Origin: Candidatus Neoehrlichia procyonis str. RAC413
GTDB lineage: Bacteria; Pseudomonadota; Alphaproteobacteria; Rickettsiales; Anaplasmataceae
NCBI RefSeq assembly: GCF_000964795.1
Contig: NZ_LANX01000001.1
Span: 744,001 to 808,000, forward strand
Direction: 5' to 3'
Length of the DNA: 64,000 bases
Every line of letters starts with the position of its first letter. Within the stretch, counting starts at the first letter, position 1. This document shows positions 20,061 to 31,230 of the stretch, one piece after another. Below the pieces are notes generated by a model. The model made no database searches, was not told where the DNA came from, and worked only from the letters and a program-made list of their open reading frames with translations. The position numbers and the translations under genes were made by a program.

Positions 20061-22682
20061 TCAATTAATATAATCGCGAGCTAAATCATACAAGCTATCA
20101 ATATTAAATGTTATCTTAGGTTGCCATATATAGCCTTGCAAATCCATATCTATATTTACAGCAGATGTCCCACCTGGTGGTACGAAGAAGAATCTACACA
20201 ATGATATAACTGAAAACTGTACAAATGAAAAATTCGCCGACATAACACCAACTGCATTATCAATTTGAAATTCTATAGAAGAAAAAGCTGTTCCTTTTTT
20301 AACATCAGATTTACCACTCACAGCACTGAATAAAGTACTATCATTATACAAAGATACCTTTACTAATGACGCAACATCAGATTTACTGCGAACTGTAAAT
20401 AAATTTTTGATAAAAAAATTAAAGTTAACGTCACTAATATTAACACCTCTAGCAATAAATTCTATTTTACCATCTAATGCATCTGCCCATTCAACCAAAT
20501 TCTTACCTTGTGTCTTTAAACTACCGCTAAGGCTAATATTACCCTGTACACCAGTTACATGTAATCCCTGCACTATATGTTGTAACCGCATATTAGATAT
20601 TGATAACACTGCTGACAATGACGGTATATCGCCCATACCTACATTTCCATTAATCTCAACATTTCCCTCATCTACTTCAAATTTTAATTTTTTAATAGAC
20701 ATCAATCCATCTCTCAGATCTGAAGAAAACAGAAAATCTTTAATACTATTTTTCTGAAAAACTATCTGCTTTACGTTAATATCAATACTACCATCCACAT
20801 TATCTAATCCAAAAAAATTTATTTTATCACTGGACCACTTAATTTGCATAACTTTATCATTATCTATTAACGCGTTAATTATTTTCGGTAATTTGATAAA
20901 GTTACTATCATATTTACTACCTTGTAAACGTAATAATATTTTTGGTCGTACATCATGTGAAGAAATTACAGCCCTCATAAATCCCTGTAAATTAGATCCA
21001 TATTCATCAGAAAATTGTATTCTTTCTATGCTCATTTTTTTATTAGCAATATTAGCAAAAAAATTTAACTCTTTTACAGTAGTATTGTGTTTTAGCAAAA
21101 TATCACTAAACCTAACATCCATTTTAACATTATAGCCCAATGTCTTTAGCCACTTTAATGACATTACATTTTCTTCAATGTTAAAATCTCGAATCATATT
21201 ATAGTAGCCACAATCAAAATCTTTAACATTTATATTTCCAATAACATTTCCCTTATTTCTCCCATACTTGATTTTTAAGTCTCCTTTCATATTTCCAATG
21301 TTACTTGTTATCATTTTTATGTTTGTAAGCGAAAATATACGCGGAGCTATATATAAATTACTATGCAGTATAAATTTATTATTTTTACTTTCTTTATGCG
21401 CCTCAAATGGCATTAACCACTGTATCAAAACATCCAAATCATCCCCATAAATTTTAATCATTCCATTAAATTTAGAAACTACATTAGAACTAACAGCATC
21501 ACCATAAACATAAAGTCTATTATTATTTCCGGGAAGCTTTGCTTGAAATTTATTCACACTTATCTTACCATCTAATATAATAATATCAATTAATAAGTCA
21601 TGAATTATTCTGTTATTATATTTTAAATCTTTTACTGTCGCATTGACTTTTATTTGAGATGAATCAGAAATAAATATATTAAAATGATCCAATATTTGCG
21701 ATGATTTTCCATACTCGTAATATAAATCACCATTACTAGAAGTTAAACTATCAACATCAATTTTTGTAAGATTAATATCTGTCATACAAGATGAGTAACT
21801 ATTACACTGAATATTGGCATCACCTTCTATACTTTTTGAAACAATTTTTACATCATTAAAATTAAATTTTGAATCCTCAATTAAAACATTTGCAGATAAA
21901 TGAAATTTTTCTTGTGAAGTAATAAAAGAAAATATGGAGGTCTTTTTTGTTTCCGAGATATCGTTAATAAATTCTGAAAAATTACTTGATTCAATTGTTA
22001 GTAAGCCACTAAATTTGTCTGTATTATCAGCCTTATCATCACTTAACAACGTTAATTTAGTAACATTAGACTTCATAGCTATATTAGCTTTACTAATACG
22101 ACCTTTTTTGTTCATATACATATAAGAAGTTAGTTGATAATCACTCTTTCCCATTTGCAATAATGCATTAACTATTATCCTGTCCTTTGTAGATTTAATG
22201 GTACTATTATAAATAGTAACAACTTTATTATTAAAAGAAGAGCCATCACTACTAGTATTAATAACACTATCAATAATACTAATTGATCTAACACTATTAT
22301 TACTTTTTAATGACAGAGTATTTTTCAACCCATCGATTGTAGACTTTAACCCATAAGCTGTTATAGATTTAATTTTTGGAGAAAAAGAAATTAGTGATAC
22401 AAAGGATACGTCTAATTCTAATTTATCAACTAATACAACATCCGCTTTTCCAGACAAATTTGTGTCATACTCCATGTATAAGTTACGTACTATAATTTTT
22501 GGAAATATAAAACTACCACTAAATTCACCAACTATTTTTACGCTTGTATTATTTATTTTTTCTAATTGTTTAAATATATAAGGTCCAAAATACACATTCC
22601 AATCAATTACAAGAGGCAACGCTAATAAACCTAGTACTAAAACAAAAATAGTACAGCACAAATATACCACAAACTTCATCAA
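20061..22682 (-). CDS. AsmA family protein
   Basis: An 873-residue protein with one N-terminal membrane helix (residues about 4-24) followed by the AsmA-type opening ALPLVIDWNVYFGPYIFKQLE and a long periplasmic beta-rich region. The C-terminal part matches the AsmA C-terminal domain pattern: LSISNMRLQHIVQGL...GNISLSGSLKTQGKNLVEWADALDGKIEFIARG. AsmA-like proteins are bridge-forming proteins implicated in phospholipid transport to the outer membrane. The ATG doublet gives Met1/Met2, and either could be used. The gene is 92 bases from maeB on the same strand, so the two may be cotranscribed. Confidence 0.85.
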   Translation of the reverse strand: MMKFVVYLCCTIFVLVLGLLALPLVIDWNVYFGPYIFKQLEKINNTSVKIVGEFSGSFIFPKIIVRNLYMEYDTNLSGKADVVLVDKLELDVSFVSLISFSPKIKSITAYGLKSTIDGLKNTLSLKSNNSVRSISIIDSVINTSSDGSSFNNKVVTIYNSTIKSTKDRIIVNALLQMGKSDYQLTSYMYMNKKGRISKANIAMKSNVTKLTLLSDDKADNTDKFSGLLTIESSNFSEFINDISETKKTSIFSFITSQEKFHLSANVLIEDSKFNFNDVKIVSKSIEGDANIQCNSYSSCMTDINLTKIDVDSLTSSNGDLYYEYGKSSQILDHFNIFISDSSQIKVNATVKDLKYNNRIIHDLLIDIIILDGKISVNKFQAKLPGNNNRLYVYGDAVSSNVVSKFNGMIKIYGDDLDVLIQWLMPFEAHKESKNNKFILHSNLYIAPRIFSLTNIKMITSNIGNMKGDLKIKYGRNKGNVIGNINVKDFDCGYYNMIRDFNIEENVMSLKWLKTLGYNVKMDVRFSDILLKHNTTVKELNFFANIANKKMSIERIQFSDEYGSNLQGFMRAVISSHDVRPKILLRLQGSKYDSNFIKLPKIINALIDNDKVMQIKWSSDKINFFGLDNVDGSIDINVKQIVFQKNSIKDFLFSSDLRDGLMSIKKLKFEVDEGNVEINGNVGMGDIPSLSAVLSISNMRLQHIVQGLHVTGVQGNISLSGSLKTQGKNLVEWADALDGKIEFIARGVNISDVNFNFFIKNLFTVRSKSDVASLVKVSLYNDSTLFSAVSGKSDVKKGTAFSSIEFQIDNAVGVMSANFSFVQFSVISLCRFFFVPPGGTSAVNIDMDLQGYIWQPKITFNIDSLYDLARDYIN

Positions 22683-22773
22683 TATACCAAAAATGCATCC
22701 TTAATTTTTTACACTAAATATTCTTAACAAGGTATAAAAAGAAATGCAAAAAATGCAAATTTTAAAATAAAAA

Positions 22774-25017
22774 CTAATTATCTGCCAATGTTGATAAGAT
22801 AGCAAGATTAAGAATTTCAGATACTGAAGCCGACATTTGAACAATTTGCACAGATTTTTCCATACCCATCAAAATAGGTCCAATAACTGATACATTACCA
22901 GCTTCCTGCAACAATTTTGAAGATATACTAGCACTATCAAGGTTAGGCATAATTAAAACATTAGCTGAACCAGTAAGACGACAAAACGGATACAAAGACA
23001 ATAATTGAGGATTAAGAGCCACATCAACCGATATTTCACCATCATATTCAAAATTAACATTACGTTTACTAATAATATTCATACACTCTTTTATTTTCCT
23101 AGATTCTTCTTGACAATGACTACCAAAATTTGAAAAAGAAATAAACCCAACTTTTGGATCATGCCCCATTTGTTTAGCCTTAGCAGCAGATTTAATTGCT
23201 ATACTTACCAATTGTTCAGAAGTAGGACACTTATTAATTGCAGTATCTGCAATAAATATTGTACGATTCTTTAACATTACAATTGATAATCCAAAAACTA
23301 TTTCTTGTGAACTTATAATTTTTTGTATGTCACACAATGAATCAGTATAGCCCCTTGTTATACCAGTTATTAAAGCATCTCCGTCACCACAAGCTAACAT
23401 ACATGCAGCAAAAATATTACGATCAGTTTTTACATCACGTATACAACTACGATACAAATAACCTTTTCTTTGTAGTTTATTATACATGTAATTTATGTAT
23501 TCATCATTACGATTTGATATTGCTGCATTTGCTATAATAATACCTTCTGGCTTTTCTTTTATACCAATATTATTAAGACCTTTCATAACTTTATCAGTAC
23601 GACCCACTAATATCGGAATACCATACCCGTTACTATACCATTGTAAAGCAGCTCTAATAACTTTATCTTCTTCACCTTCTGAAAAGATGATCTTTTTTGG
23701 ATTACTTCTAACAGAACCATATATTAAATTTAAAGTGTTAGCTGTTGAAGATATCCTACAACTTAGCTCTTTAGTATACTCATCCCAATTTTCTATACCT
23801 TTTCTTGCAACTCCTGATTCAATTGCAGCCTTAGCAACTGCTGGAGATACTACAGTAATTAATCTTGGATCAAAAGGCGTAGGAATGATATATTCTTTGC
23901 CATAAATCATTTTACGACCGCCATAAGCATCTAATACCTCATCGCTCACAATTTCTCTAGCTAACATAGCAATAGCATTTGATGCAGCAATTTTCATCTC
24001 ATAATTAACTGATGTTGCATGTACATCCAAAGCACCACGAAAAATATATGGAAACCCCATAACATTATTAATTTGATTATTATAATCTGACCTACCAGTT
24101 GCTATAATTGCATCAGGAAGAACTTCTCTAACAAAATTAGGATTCACTTCAGGATCAGGATTTGCTAAAGCAAAAATTATAGGATGCTTGTTCATAGACA
24201 ATAACATTTCACGATTTAACACATCCCGCACAGACAATCCAATAAATATATCTGCACCAATCATAGCATCTTTTAAGGTTCTATCGTTTGTATCAACAGC
24301 ATGCTTCATCTTCCATGGATTAACCCCAAGTTGCCTACCCTTATATATAACTCCATTTTGATCACACAATACTATATTATCATTAGGCACACCCACACAC
24401 TTTAGCATTTCAACACATGCAATTCCAGCAGCACCTGCACCATTAACAACTATTTTGACATTAGAAAAGCTTTTACCAGTAATATCAAGAGCATTAATAA
24501 TACCAGCTAAAATGATAATGGCAGTACCATGTTGATCATCATGAAATACTGGAATGTCCATCAATTTACTTAGTTCTTCTTCAATAATGAAACATTCTGG
24601 AGCCTTTATGTCTTCTAAATTTATTCCTCCCCAACTTAATCCTAAATACTTAACTGCATTGATAAATTCTTCAACATTTTCAGTATTAACTTCTATATCA
24701 ATTGCATCTATATCAGCAAATCTCTTAAATAAAACAGCCTTACCTTCCATTACTGGTTTAGATGCTAATGGACCTATATTACCAAGACCTAAAACAGCAG
24801 TCCCATTAGAAATAACTGCAACATAATTACCTTTTGCAGTATATTCATATACTGCACTAGGGCGAGAGGCTATCTCTAAACATGGAACAGCAACACCAGG
24901 AGAATAAGCCAATGATAGATCTTGCTGCGTCACTAAAGGTTTTGTGGGAAGTAAAGAAACTTTTCCAGGTTTACCATATTTAGAATGAAATCTAAGAGCT
25001 TCTCTATCTTTCTCCAT
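22774..25017 (-). CDS. maeB: NADP-dependent malic enzyme with C-terminal phosphotransacetylase-like domain
   Basis: A 747-residue MaeB that oxidatively decarboxylates malate to pyruvate. The N-terminal part shows YSPGVAVPCLEI, VISNGTAVLGLGNIGPLASKPVMEGKA, FHDDQHGTAIIILAG and the nucleotide-binding NGAGAAGIAC. From about residue 430 (NPKKIIFSEGEEDKVIRAA) a phosphotransacetylase-like domain follows; in MaeB this part is regulatory. Length and domain order match alphaproteobacterial MaeB. In an amino-acid and TCA-driven intracellular parasite it would supply pyruvate and NADPH; this role is inferred. Confidence 0.96.
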   Translation of the reverse strand: MEKDREALRFHSKYGKPGKVSLLPTKPLVTQQDLSLAYSPGVAVPCLEIASRPSAVYEYTAKGNYVAVISNGTAVLGLGNIGPLASKPVMEGKAVLFKRFADIDAIDIEVNTENVEEFINAVKYLGLSWGGINLEDIKAPECFIIEEELSKLMDIPVFHDDQHGTAIIILAGIINALDITGKSFSNVKIVVNGAGAAGIACVEMLKCVGVPNDNIVLCDQNGVIYKGRQLGVNPWKMKHAVDTNDRTLKDAMIGADIFIGLSVRDVLNREMLLSMNKHPIIFALANPDPEVNPNFVREVLPDAIIATGRSDYNNQINNVMGFPYIFRGALDVHATSVNYEMKIAASNAIAMLAREIVSDEVLDAYGGRKMIYGKEYIIPTPFDPRLITVVSPAVAKAAIESGVARKGIENWDEYTKELSCRISSTANTLNLIYGSVRSNPKKIIFSEGEEDKVIRAALQWYSNGYGIPILVGRTDKVMKGLNNIGIKEKPEGIIIANAAISNRNDEYINYMYNKLQRKGYLYRSCIRDVKTDRNIFAACMLACGDGDALITGITRGYTDSLCDIQKIISSQEIVFGLSIVMLKNRTIFIADTAINKCPTSEQLVSIAIKSAAKAKQMGHDPKVGFISFSNFGSHCQEESRKIKECMNIISKRNVNFEYDGEISVDVALNPQLLSLYPFCRLTGSANVLIMPNLDSASISSKLLQEAGNVSVIGPILMGMEKSVQIVQMSASVSEILNLAILSTLADN

Positions 25018-26113
25018 AAGTTACTACTCTAAATACATAAAAGATGTAACATAAATAACCTTTTCCTACACAGCTAGCAATAGCTAAATATGCAAAAGTC
25101 ATCAAAATAAAAACAATATCCTTTTAAAATAACAAAAATAATCACTATTAAACTTCTCACATAGCAACTTATAATCAAACTTCTTAAATATTACTTAAAA
25201 AAATAGTTATAAAGTTTCTATACTTATTTTCCTTAACATCGATGAAACAGTAAACAATCTCACTGCTATAATGACAAAATCAACTCATTCTAAAAATAAC
25301 AGCCAGTTATAAACTTATAACACACCTTTTCATCAATCATTAACCCATATTTATAGATAGTAAAAATATAAATTATAAAGCATACATTGACCACATAATA
25401 AGTAACATTATATATGGCTTACACTAAATACTAATAAAAGAACATTCAACATTAAGAACCTAATGATATATATATCTTTTATAGATCAACTAATAATAGT
25501 GTAATTTATTAAGTAATAGGATTATGTACAAAACCCCATTGATTTACTTTCTATATCTTAATAAGATCGCTAATATAACCATTTAAACTATATATACTAA
25601 CCTTAAACATACTATTGCTTTATCCATTATATTAGACTAATAAGACAAAAAAATTATTCTATCTTTATAATCAAATTAGACACCATCAATATTTCAGTAT
25701 ATACAACAAAATATCAGACATATAACTTGATTATCTTACAAAGCACCATAAAGCTCATCAAACCTTATAAATAACCCCAATATAAACAACCACCGCAGTT
25801 ATTTATATAATAGCACCATAAAACTTAGTATGTTCAACTTTTATAGTTATTTACACACATATACTTAAGCTTCATATGGTAAAACCACACAATACATAAA
25901 AATAATTCTACATAAATTAACTTACTATCATAGTTTTAATATCATATGTAACACAGCACAACCATAATCTCAGAGACTGTTAAATATTACAAACAAACAC
26001 TTTTAGATAACTTAAAAGAACTCAATCTGTAAATAATGTTCTAACATAAATAATGGTTAAATAACTTATAAGAATAAATAAATGTTTATATAAATTTCTT
26101 ACTAATAACTTTT
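25018..26113. other. Long intergenic region, nothing recognised
   Basis: About 1.1 kb with no ORF over 60 codons and frequent stops in every frame. Probably remains of decayed genes plus the maeB promoter; no remnant could be identified. Confidence 0.45.
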
Positions 26114-28339
26114 CTAAATATTCTGAACTTTAGTATTACACATACAAGAAGATATTGAAATTAACTCAATATTTCTCGTATGCTGCTCTACTAATGTTTT
26201 ACTAGTTATATCTTGAGATAAATTTGCATCATTTTTACACACAAATTTCATATTGTCGTTTATTGTCTTTAATGTATTATAATTTAATGAGGTTTTTTGA
26301 CTACGCTGCAAGCTTTCTCTTAATAAACTCCCCCCCCCCTCATTATTATCATTTTGACAAGTTTCATGCTCTAAGGGGACTTTACGTGTACAATTTGTAT
26401 CATTATAAAATTGTAATGTACCTTTTGTTTGACTTTTATAAAAAGATAACTCCTCTTTTATTTCTTTATTTACAATAGTTTTTTGTTCAAATATTTCGCT
26501 AATATTAGAAGATTTAATATAATTTATACTATTGTGTACATTTTTATCATTTTTTAAACTTAAAGCATTTTCTATACATACATGCTCATTTATTAGTGCA
26601 ATTTTTTTATTTATAAAAAGCCCACTATTTGTAACAAGCTTATTACGTTTTGAGTCAATCTCACTTTGATCATTAGCATGAGACGGCTTTCTCTTTAAAT
26701 GATCACTAAAAAATTTAAATAACTGAGGTACCACCTTAACTATAGGTACGCCTTCACTAAAAAATAATAATACTTCTAAAAAAGACTTCTCATAAATATG
26801 TGAACCATTCAATAAATCATACATTTCACAATCATTAGCACTATATTTCACATATGAACTAGCATTATTTTTTCTTTTTAACGAAGATATAATAAAAGAT
26901 ATAGGAAAAACACTTATCGCTACTTTAAGATAAGGACATTTATTTAATCTAGAGGACCAAGCTCGTTGACCATAGCACTGTATATTAATAGTTTTTACAA
27001 ATAATGACATAAGAGCTGTTCGTTCTTCAAAGGTAAACCTAACATCTTGCAAATTATCAAAATTAGTAACCGTCATTGGACAAGCGCCATCTATAACTTG
27101 ATTTTCCTCAGCAAACATCAAAAATTTTACAAACCTACTACTATAATACCCATCATACATCGTAGGAATAGCATGAGATAAAATACCAGTATTAGGATCA
27201 AATACAATAGCTGAAGGAATATTAATTTTTTGACCTGTCTTTAAATCCATTTTATATAATATATCTGCACCCTTTATGTCTATATCCCAAAGTTTATCTA
27301 CTCTTATTATTTCTGTTAATATTTTGCGTACATTATCCATACTTACGATATTGTAATAATGCCTTGCACCTACTAAATATAAGTTTATCTTTGTACCATA
27401 CACAAAATTACTTAATATATTATCAGTAATGGATTGTGGAAGAGAAAATCTATCAAAATGACCAAGGGCTGTTTTTTTTGTCATAGGATCATGTGCTATT
27501 ATAGCAACACATTGCTGTAAATTATGCGTACCTAGTTTTCTTTTACAAGACACCCCTACTTCACGTTGCTCAACAATATATGCATCTTTATCTAAAGGAC
27601 CTTGCTCTAACTCATAAGCATCGTTATAACATTTTATACTTTTAAATAAATATTCTAACCCCACATGCTTACCTACATGCATTTGCTGATTATGCTCAAT
27701 ATCAATTTTAGATGTATAATATGTATAAAAAAACTGGTAAATAGCACCTAACAATAGATTAGCACTTAATCTATCAAGGTAAGTGGCATTATTAGATTTT
27801 ATAATAACTTCCTTTTCCCGAATTTTCTTATATACCTCCCCTAATCTCCAATAAATATATGCTAGAAAATTTGCTGCATTTTCGGCACATGGAAAATCTT
27901 CAATACTGGAAAATTCTCTTATACTATTAACATGAAAAGAACTATGAATATCAAAAAAACCACAACTTACATATTCATCAAAGCATGCTTCTAAAAGAAT
28001 TTTTGCTTTACAGTATTCACCTTGCTCTAAATAACACTTAGCAATATAGAAATCTATACTCTTAAAAGTAATATTTTTAATATTTTCTTTATTAATAATA
28101 TTATAACAAATTAATGCTTCCTTTGCATCACGCAACTTTACAATAGCATCCTGATACATATTTACGTGATAACGTTTAACACCTCTTTTTATTAAATTAT
28201 CAACATACTCAGGAACATTATTATAAAATTGTATAGTACAAGGTTGAAAAAAAGATTGTATTTTTTTGATTTGTTCACTTAGCACTTGTATATTTAAAAT
28301 TTGTAATTCCTTTCCATCAACTTTCACTGTTAATACCAC
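26114..28339 (-). CDS. TPR protein with a CheD/NTAN1-like amidase core (putative deamidase, candidate effector)
   Basis: A 741-residue protein without signal peptide. Residues about 45-245 form helical hairpins of TPR type (RYHVNMYQDAIVKLRDAKEAL; DFYIAKCYLEQGEYCKAKILLEACF). Residues about 268-390 resemble the CheD glutamine deamidase and NTAN1 N-terminal Asn amidohydrolase fold. THNLQQCVAIIAHDP is followed by KKTALGHFD, giving T271, C277 and H294, the same spacing as in CheD (Thr at -6, His at +17 from the Cys). Then come INLYLVGAR and SAIVFDPNTGILSH, like the family's closing strands. The continuation (SSRFVKFLMFAEENQVIDGACPM) fits NTAN1 better than CheD. The C-terminal 200 residues are low-complexity and polar. 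A G10 tract lies in codons 667-670. Activity is inferred; no chemotaxis gene is present in the window. Confidence 0.65.
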   Translation of the reverse strand: MVLTVKVDGKELQILNIQVLSEQIKKIQSFFQPCTIQFYNNVPEYVDNLIKRGVKRYHVNMYQDAIVKLRDAKEALICYNIINKENIKNITFKSIDFYIAKCYLEQGEYCKAKILLEACFDEYVSCGFFDIHSSFHVNSIREFSSIEDFPCAENAANFLAYIYWRLGEVYKKIREKEVIIKSNNATYLDRLSANLLLGAIYQFFYTYYTSKIDIEHNQQMHVGKHVGLEYLFKSIKCYNDAYELEQGPLDKDAYIVEQREVGVSCKRKLGTHNLQQCVAIIAHDPMTKKTALGHFDRFSLPQSITDNILSNFVYGTKINLYLVGARHYYNIVSMDNVRKILTEIIRVDKLWDIDIKGADILYKMDLKTGQKINIPSAIVFDPNTGILSHAIPTMYDGYYSSRFVKFLMFAEENQVIDGACPMTVTNFDNLQDVRFTFEERTALMSLFVKTINIQCYGQRAWSSRLNKCPYLKVAISVFPISFIISSLKRKNNASSYVKYSANDCEMYDLLNGSHIYEKSFLEVLLFFSEGVPIVKVVPQLFKFFSDHLKRKPSHANDQSEIDSKRNKLVTNSGLFINKKIALINEHVCIENALSLKNDKNVHNSINYIKSSNISEIFEQKTIVNKEIKEELSFYKSQTKGTLQFYNDTNCTRKVPLEHETCQNDNNEGGGSLLRESLQRSQKTSLNYNTLKTINDNMKFVCKNDANLSQDITSKTLVEQHTRNIELISISSCMCNTKVQNI
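26330..26339 (-). repeat. G10 homopolymer inside the CheD/NTAN1-like gene
   Basis: Ten C on the plus strand (ten G in the coding strand) encode Glu667-Gly668-670. One G more gives GEFIKRKLAA then TAG; one G less gives GVY then TAA. Either slip removes about 70 C-terminal residues. Confidence 0.85.
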
Positions 28340-29580
28340 ACAATATTTTAGCTAAAATTAATTTTACACAAAAAAGATAACATTAAGTTTTATATCTATG
28401 TAATTAAGAAATTAACTTTTATTGTTAAAAATATATAACTTTTACTCAAAATTCCAATATATATTTTTAATATTTTAATTATAACTATATTAACATTGAA
28501 CTCATATTATTACAAGTTATTAATATGTTAATGTATACATATAATTTAATTACACAATCTCCAATTACTGCTAAAAAGAAATATTCTCTTTAAAAAGCTA
28601 TTTTGTGTTGATTAAAACTATAAAACACAAATATGTTGTACATAATAGTCAACTGTTATGAAGCATAGTTAGACAATAAATACAAGCTTACAACATGTAA
28701 TTAATATATCAAATTCTTGTTATACAAAAAAAATTGCTTAAATTTTACAGCTCTATAAACCTTATTTATTTTGCATTCTAGTTTCAAATTATATGATAAT
28801 TCCCATACTAAGATTCACTTAAACTATTATATTTATTACCAAGTTCATAAAATCATTAATTACATCTTGCCAGACCCATCTGTACAAAATTTAACTATTA
28901 ACTTCACACTCTAACTCATGACACAAATATACTTTAAATAAGCTAGTACTTAGCTTAAATTAGTTGTACAAAATAATTTAGTATCCAACCAAAAATGGCT
29001 ATTTTAAAAAAAATCATTCATTAAGTCCAATAAATAAGGTTAATACTAAAAATGCCAAGAAATTTATTAACACACAATTTAGCTAAGGAAAATAAGTAAT
29101 ATTAGCCCCATAATTCTTACTATTAAAAATAATTAATACTAAATATACTATTTCATACGCAGATTACATTTACCTAATATTTTTCCTCAAACAAATGTGT
29201 ATAGCATGCGTGCGTTATATATTAAATATGTATACCTCTTTTACATATATTCAAATGGGATTATAGTATAATTGATATGATCAATATATACGTTTACATT
29301 CATCATATCAATCCACCCCTCTATTAACTACAAACAATTATTTACTAATAATATGCAATTTGTTATATATGTTAAACTCACTATTATTATAAATATATAT
29401 CGGACTAAAATCTCATTAAAAGTTCTTTTTATTGATAATCATAACATAGTGATAATGTTCATATTCTATAAAGTACAAACTATATTAATTATCAATACAA
29501 TAATTACCTTTGCTGTTTAAATTGCATATTATTAGTAAATAACTTATACTTCAAATTCCGTAATATTCTAATTTAGAAAT
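28340..29580. other. Long divergent intergenic region
   Basis: About 1.24 kb between the divergent TPR gene and lolD. No coding remnant is recognisable. It contains an 11-base inverted repeat listed separately. Confidence 0.45.
29271..29312. repeat. Inverted repeat upstream of lolD
   Basis: ATTGATATGAT (29271-29281) and ATCATATCAAT (29302-29312), perfect 11-base arms, 20-base spacer. It could be an operator or a cruciform; no T run follows. Confidence 0.4.
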
Positions 29581-30255
29581 GTGTATATATTGCAACTTAT
29601 CTCTATAAACAAGCATTATGGCCCCAATAATTCAGTACCTGTACTATTAAATGCTAATATAAACATTACACATGGGCAGATGATTGCCTTAATTGGAGCA
29701 TCAGGATCAGGTAAAAGTACGTTATTACAAATTGCAGGACTTCTTGATAGTCCAACATCAGGAAAGGTAATTATTAACAATATTGAATGCTCAACAGCAA
29801 ACAACAAAAAAAAAACGCTCTTACGACGTAATTTATTAGGATTTGTTTATCAATTTCACCATCTATTACAAGAACTTTCTGTATTAGAAAATGTTATGTT
29901 ACCTCAACTAATAAAAGGTTACAGTTTTCCTATCGCAAAAAAAAATGCTTGCTCTATTCTAGAACAAGTAGGTTTATATAATAAACAAAAATTTTTAATA
30001 TCAAGTCTTTCCGGTGGAGAAAGACAAAGAGTAGCTATAGCTAGAGGATTGGTTAATTGCCCATTATTATTACTCGCTGATGAACCTACTGGAAGCTTAG
30101 ACCCAAAAACTTCAGCAACTGTTTTTTCCTTACTTCACAAATACGTAAAGGAAAAAAATATCTCTGCCCTAATTGTTACTCATAATCATAAATTAGCGCA
30201 AAGCGCTGATTCTATTATACATTTAAAATCTCATACAACCCATATAATAAGATAG
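29581..30255 (+). CDS. lolD: Lipoprotein-releasing ABC transporter ATPase LolD
   Basis: A 224-residue ABC ATPase of the LolD/MacB type, which powers release of lipoproteins from the inner membrane through LolCE. Walker A is GASGSGKST, the Q-loop is in [21 protein letters not shown] (LolD-typical), the signature is [14 protein letters not shown], Walker B is [13 protein letters not shown], and the switch His is in IVTHNH. The start is GTG at 29581; an in-frame stop lies 12 bases upstream and the overlapping ATG at 29579 is out of frame. No lolC/E gene is adjacent. Confidence 0.93.
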   Translation: MYILQLISINKHYGPNNSVPVLLNANINITHGQMIALIGASGSGKSTLLQIAGLLDSPTSGKVIINNIECSTANNKKKTLLRRNLLGFVYQFHHLLQELSVLENVMLPQLIKGYSFPIAKKNACSILEQVGLYNKQKFLISSLSGGERQRVAIARGLVNCPLLLLADEPTGSLDPKTSATVFSLLHKYVKEKNISALIVTHNHKLAQSADSIIHLKSHTTHIIR

Positions 30256-31230
30256 ATCATATTTTTCCCATATTAATTTTTACAAATCAATATAATATCA
30301 CAGTAGAAAATGCATAAATTACACTACTCAACAACATTATTAATGCAAACTACATAAAGTAGTAATTTTATTATTCTAGCCATATATAAGGTCTGATAAG
30401 TCTTAAGAAACTTATCTGAACACTTTGTAAAATAATCAAGTACGTATCTTACTTATAACAAATAACAACCAAGGAAAATATTCTTTGTCATTATCAATTT
30501 GGTAAAATAGATAGGCCAATATTATAAATTATACATTAGTATTAAGGCTTAGAAAGTAATTAAATTACATATTCTTTATTTATTGTGCATTATCTTATTA
30601 TTTAAATAAATTACATCATTGTTAATTGAACGATAAAAAAATATAAATAATCTCATGTATATATTATTTAATAGTTGTAACTTTACTTAGTTTACCAATA
30701 CTTCTTAGATTATTGCTATAGCATTAAACCACATATAATATTATTTACTCACGTAAAAAATAAATATTGATAATAGTTCATATTATCCTCATAACAATAC
30801 AAAGCTAATACAGCATTTTAACATTCTGCATATATAATAATAAACACATTGTATAGCAAACAATTTTTTGATTTAAAATATACAATTACTGTACCATGCT
30901 TTTAAAAACATTAACACATTTATAAGTAATTTTTTGTTTTATATTTAAAGTTACTTTTATCAATAAACAATTTTTTAGATTACAATCAAAAACTTTAAAT
31001 ATATCACTACATATCATAAAATGTATATATATTTTACTAAAAAATAAAGATATCTTGCTACGTAAACTATAACACGCAATAAAGATCTTATAACAAGTAA
31101 CTAACAAATATAAAAGACAATCATCATTACTATAACTATAAGTGCAACCTCTTATGTATCTCGTCATAATTAAGATGCATATAAAATGTATTTTTATAAC
31201 GAATCTTTAGCAAAACCTAAAATTTAAAAG
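30256..31230. other. Intergenic region with one doubtful ORF
   Basis: About 1 kb between convergent lolD and xerD. A 93-codon frame at 30886-31167 (minus) is Cys/Ile/Lys-rich and unlike a known protein; I do not accept it as a gene. No other feature seen. Confidence 0.4.

Noticed and set aside
30886-31167. 93-codon minus-strand frame after xerD
   Set aside because: Unusual composition (Cys/Ile/Lys/Tyr-rich), no ribosome-binding site, no family resemblance; typical chance frame in AT-rich DNA.
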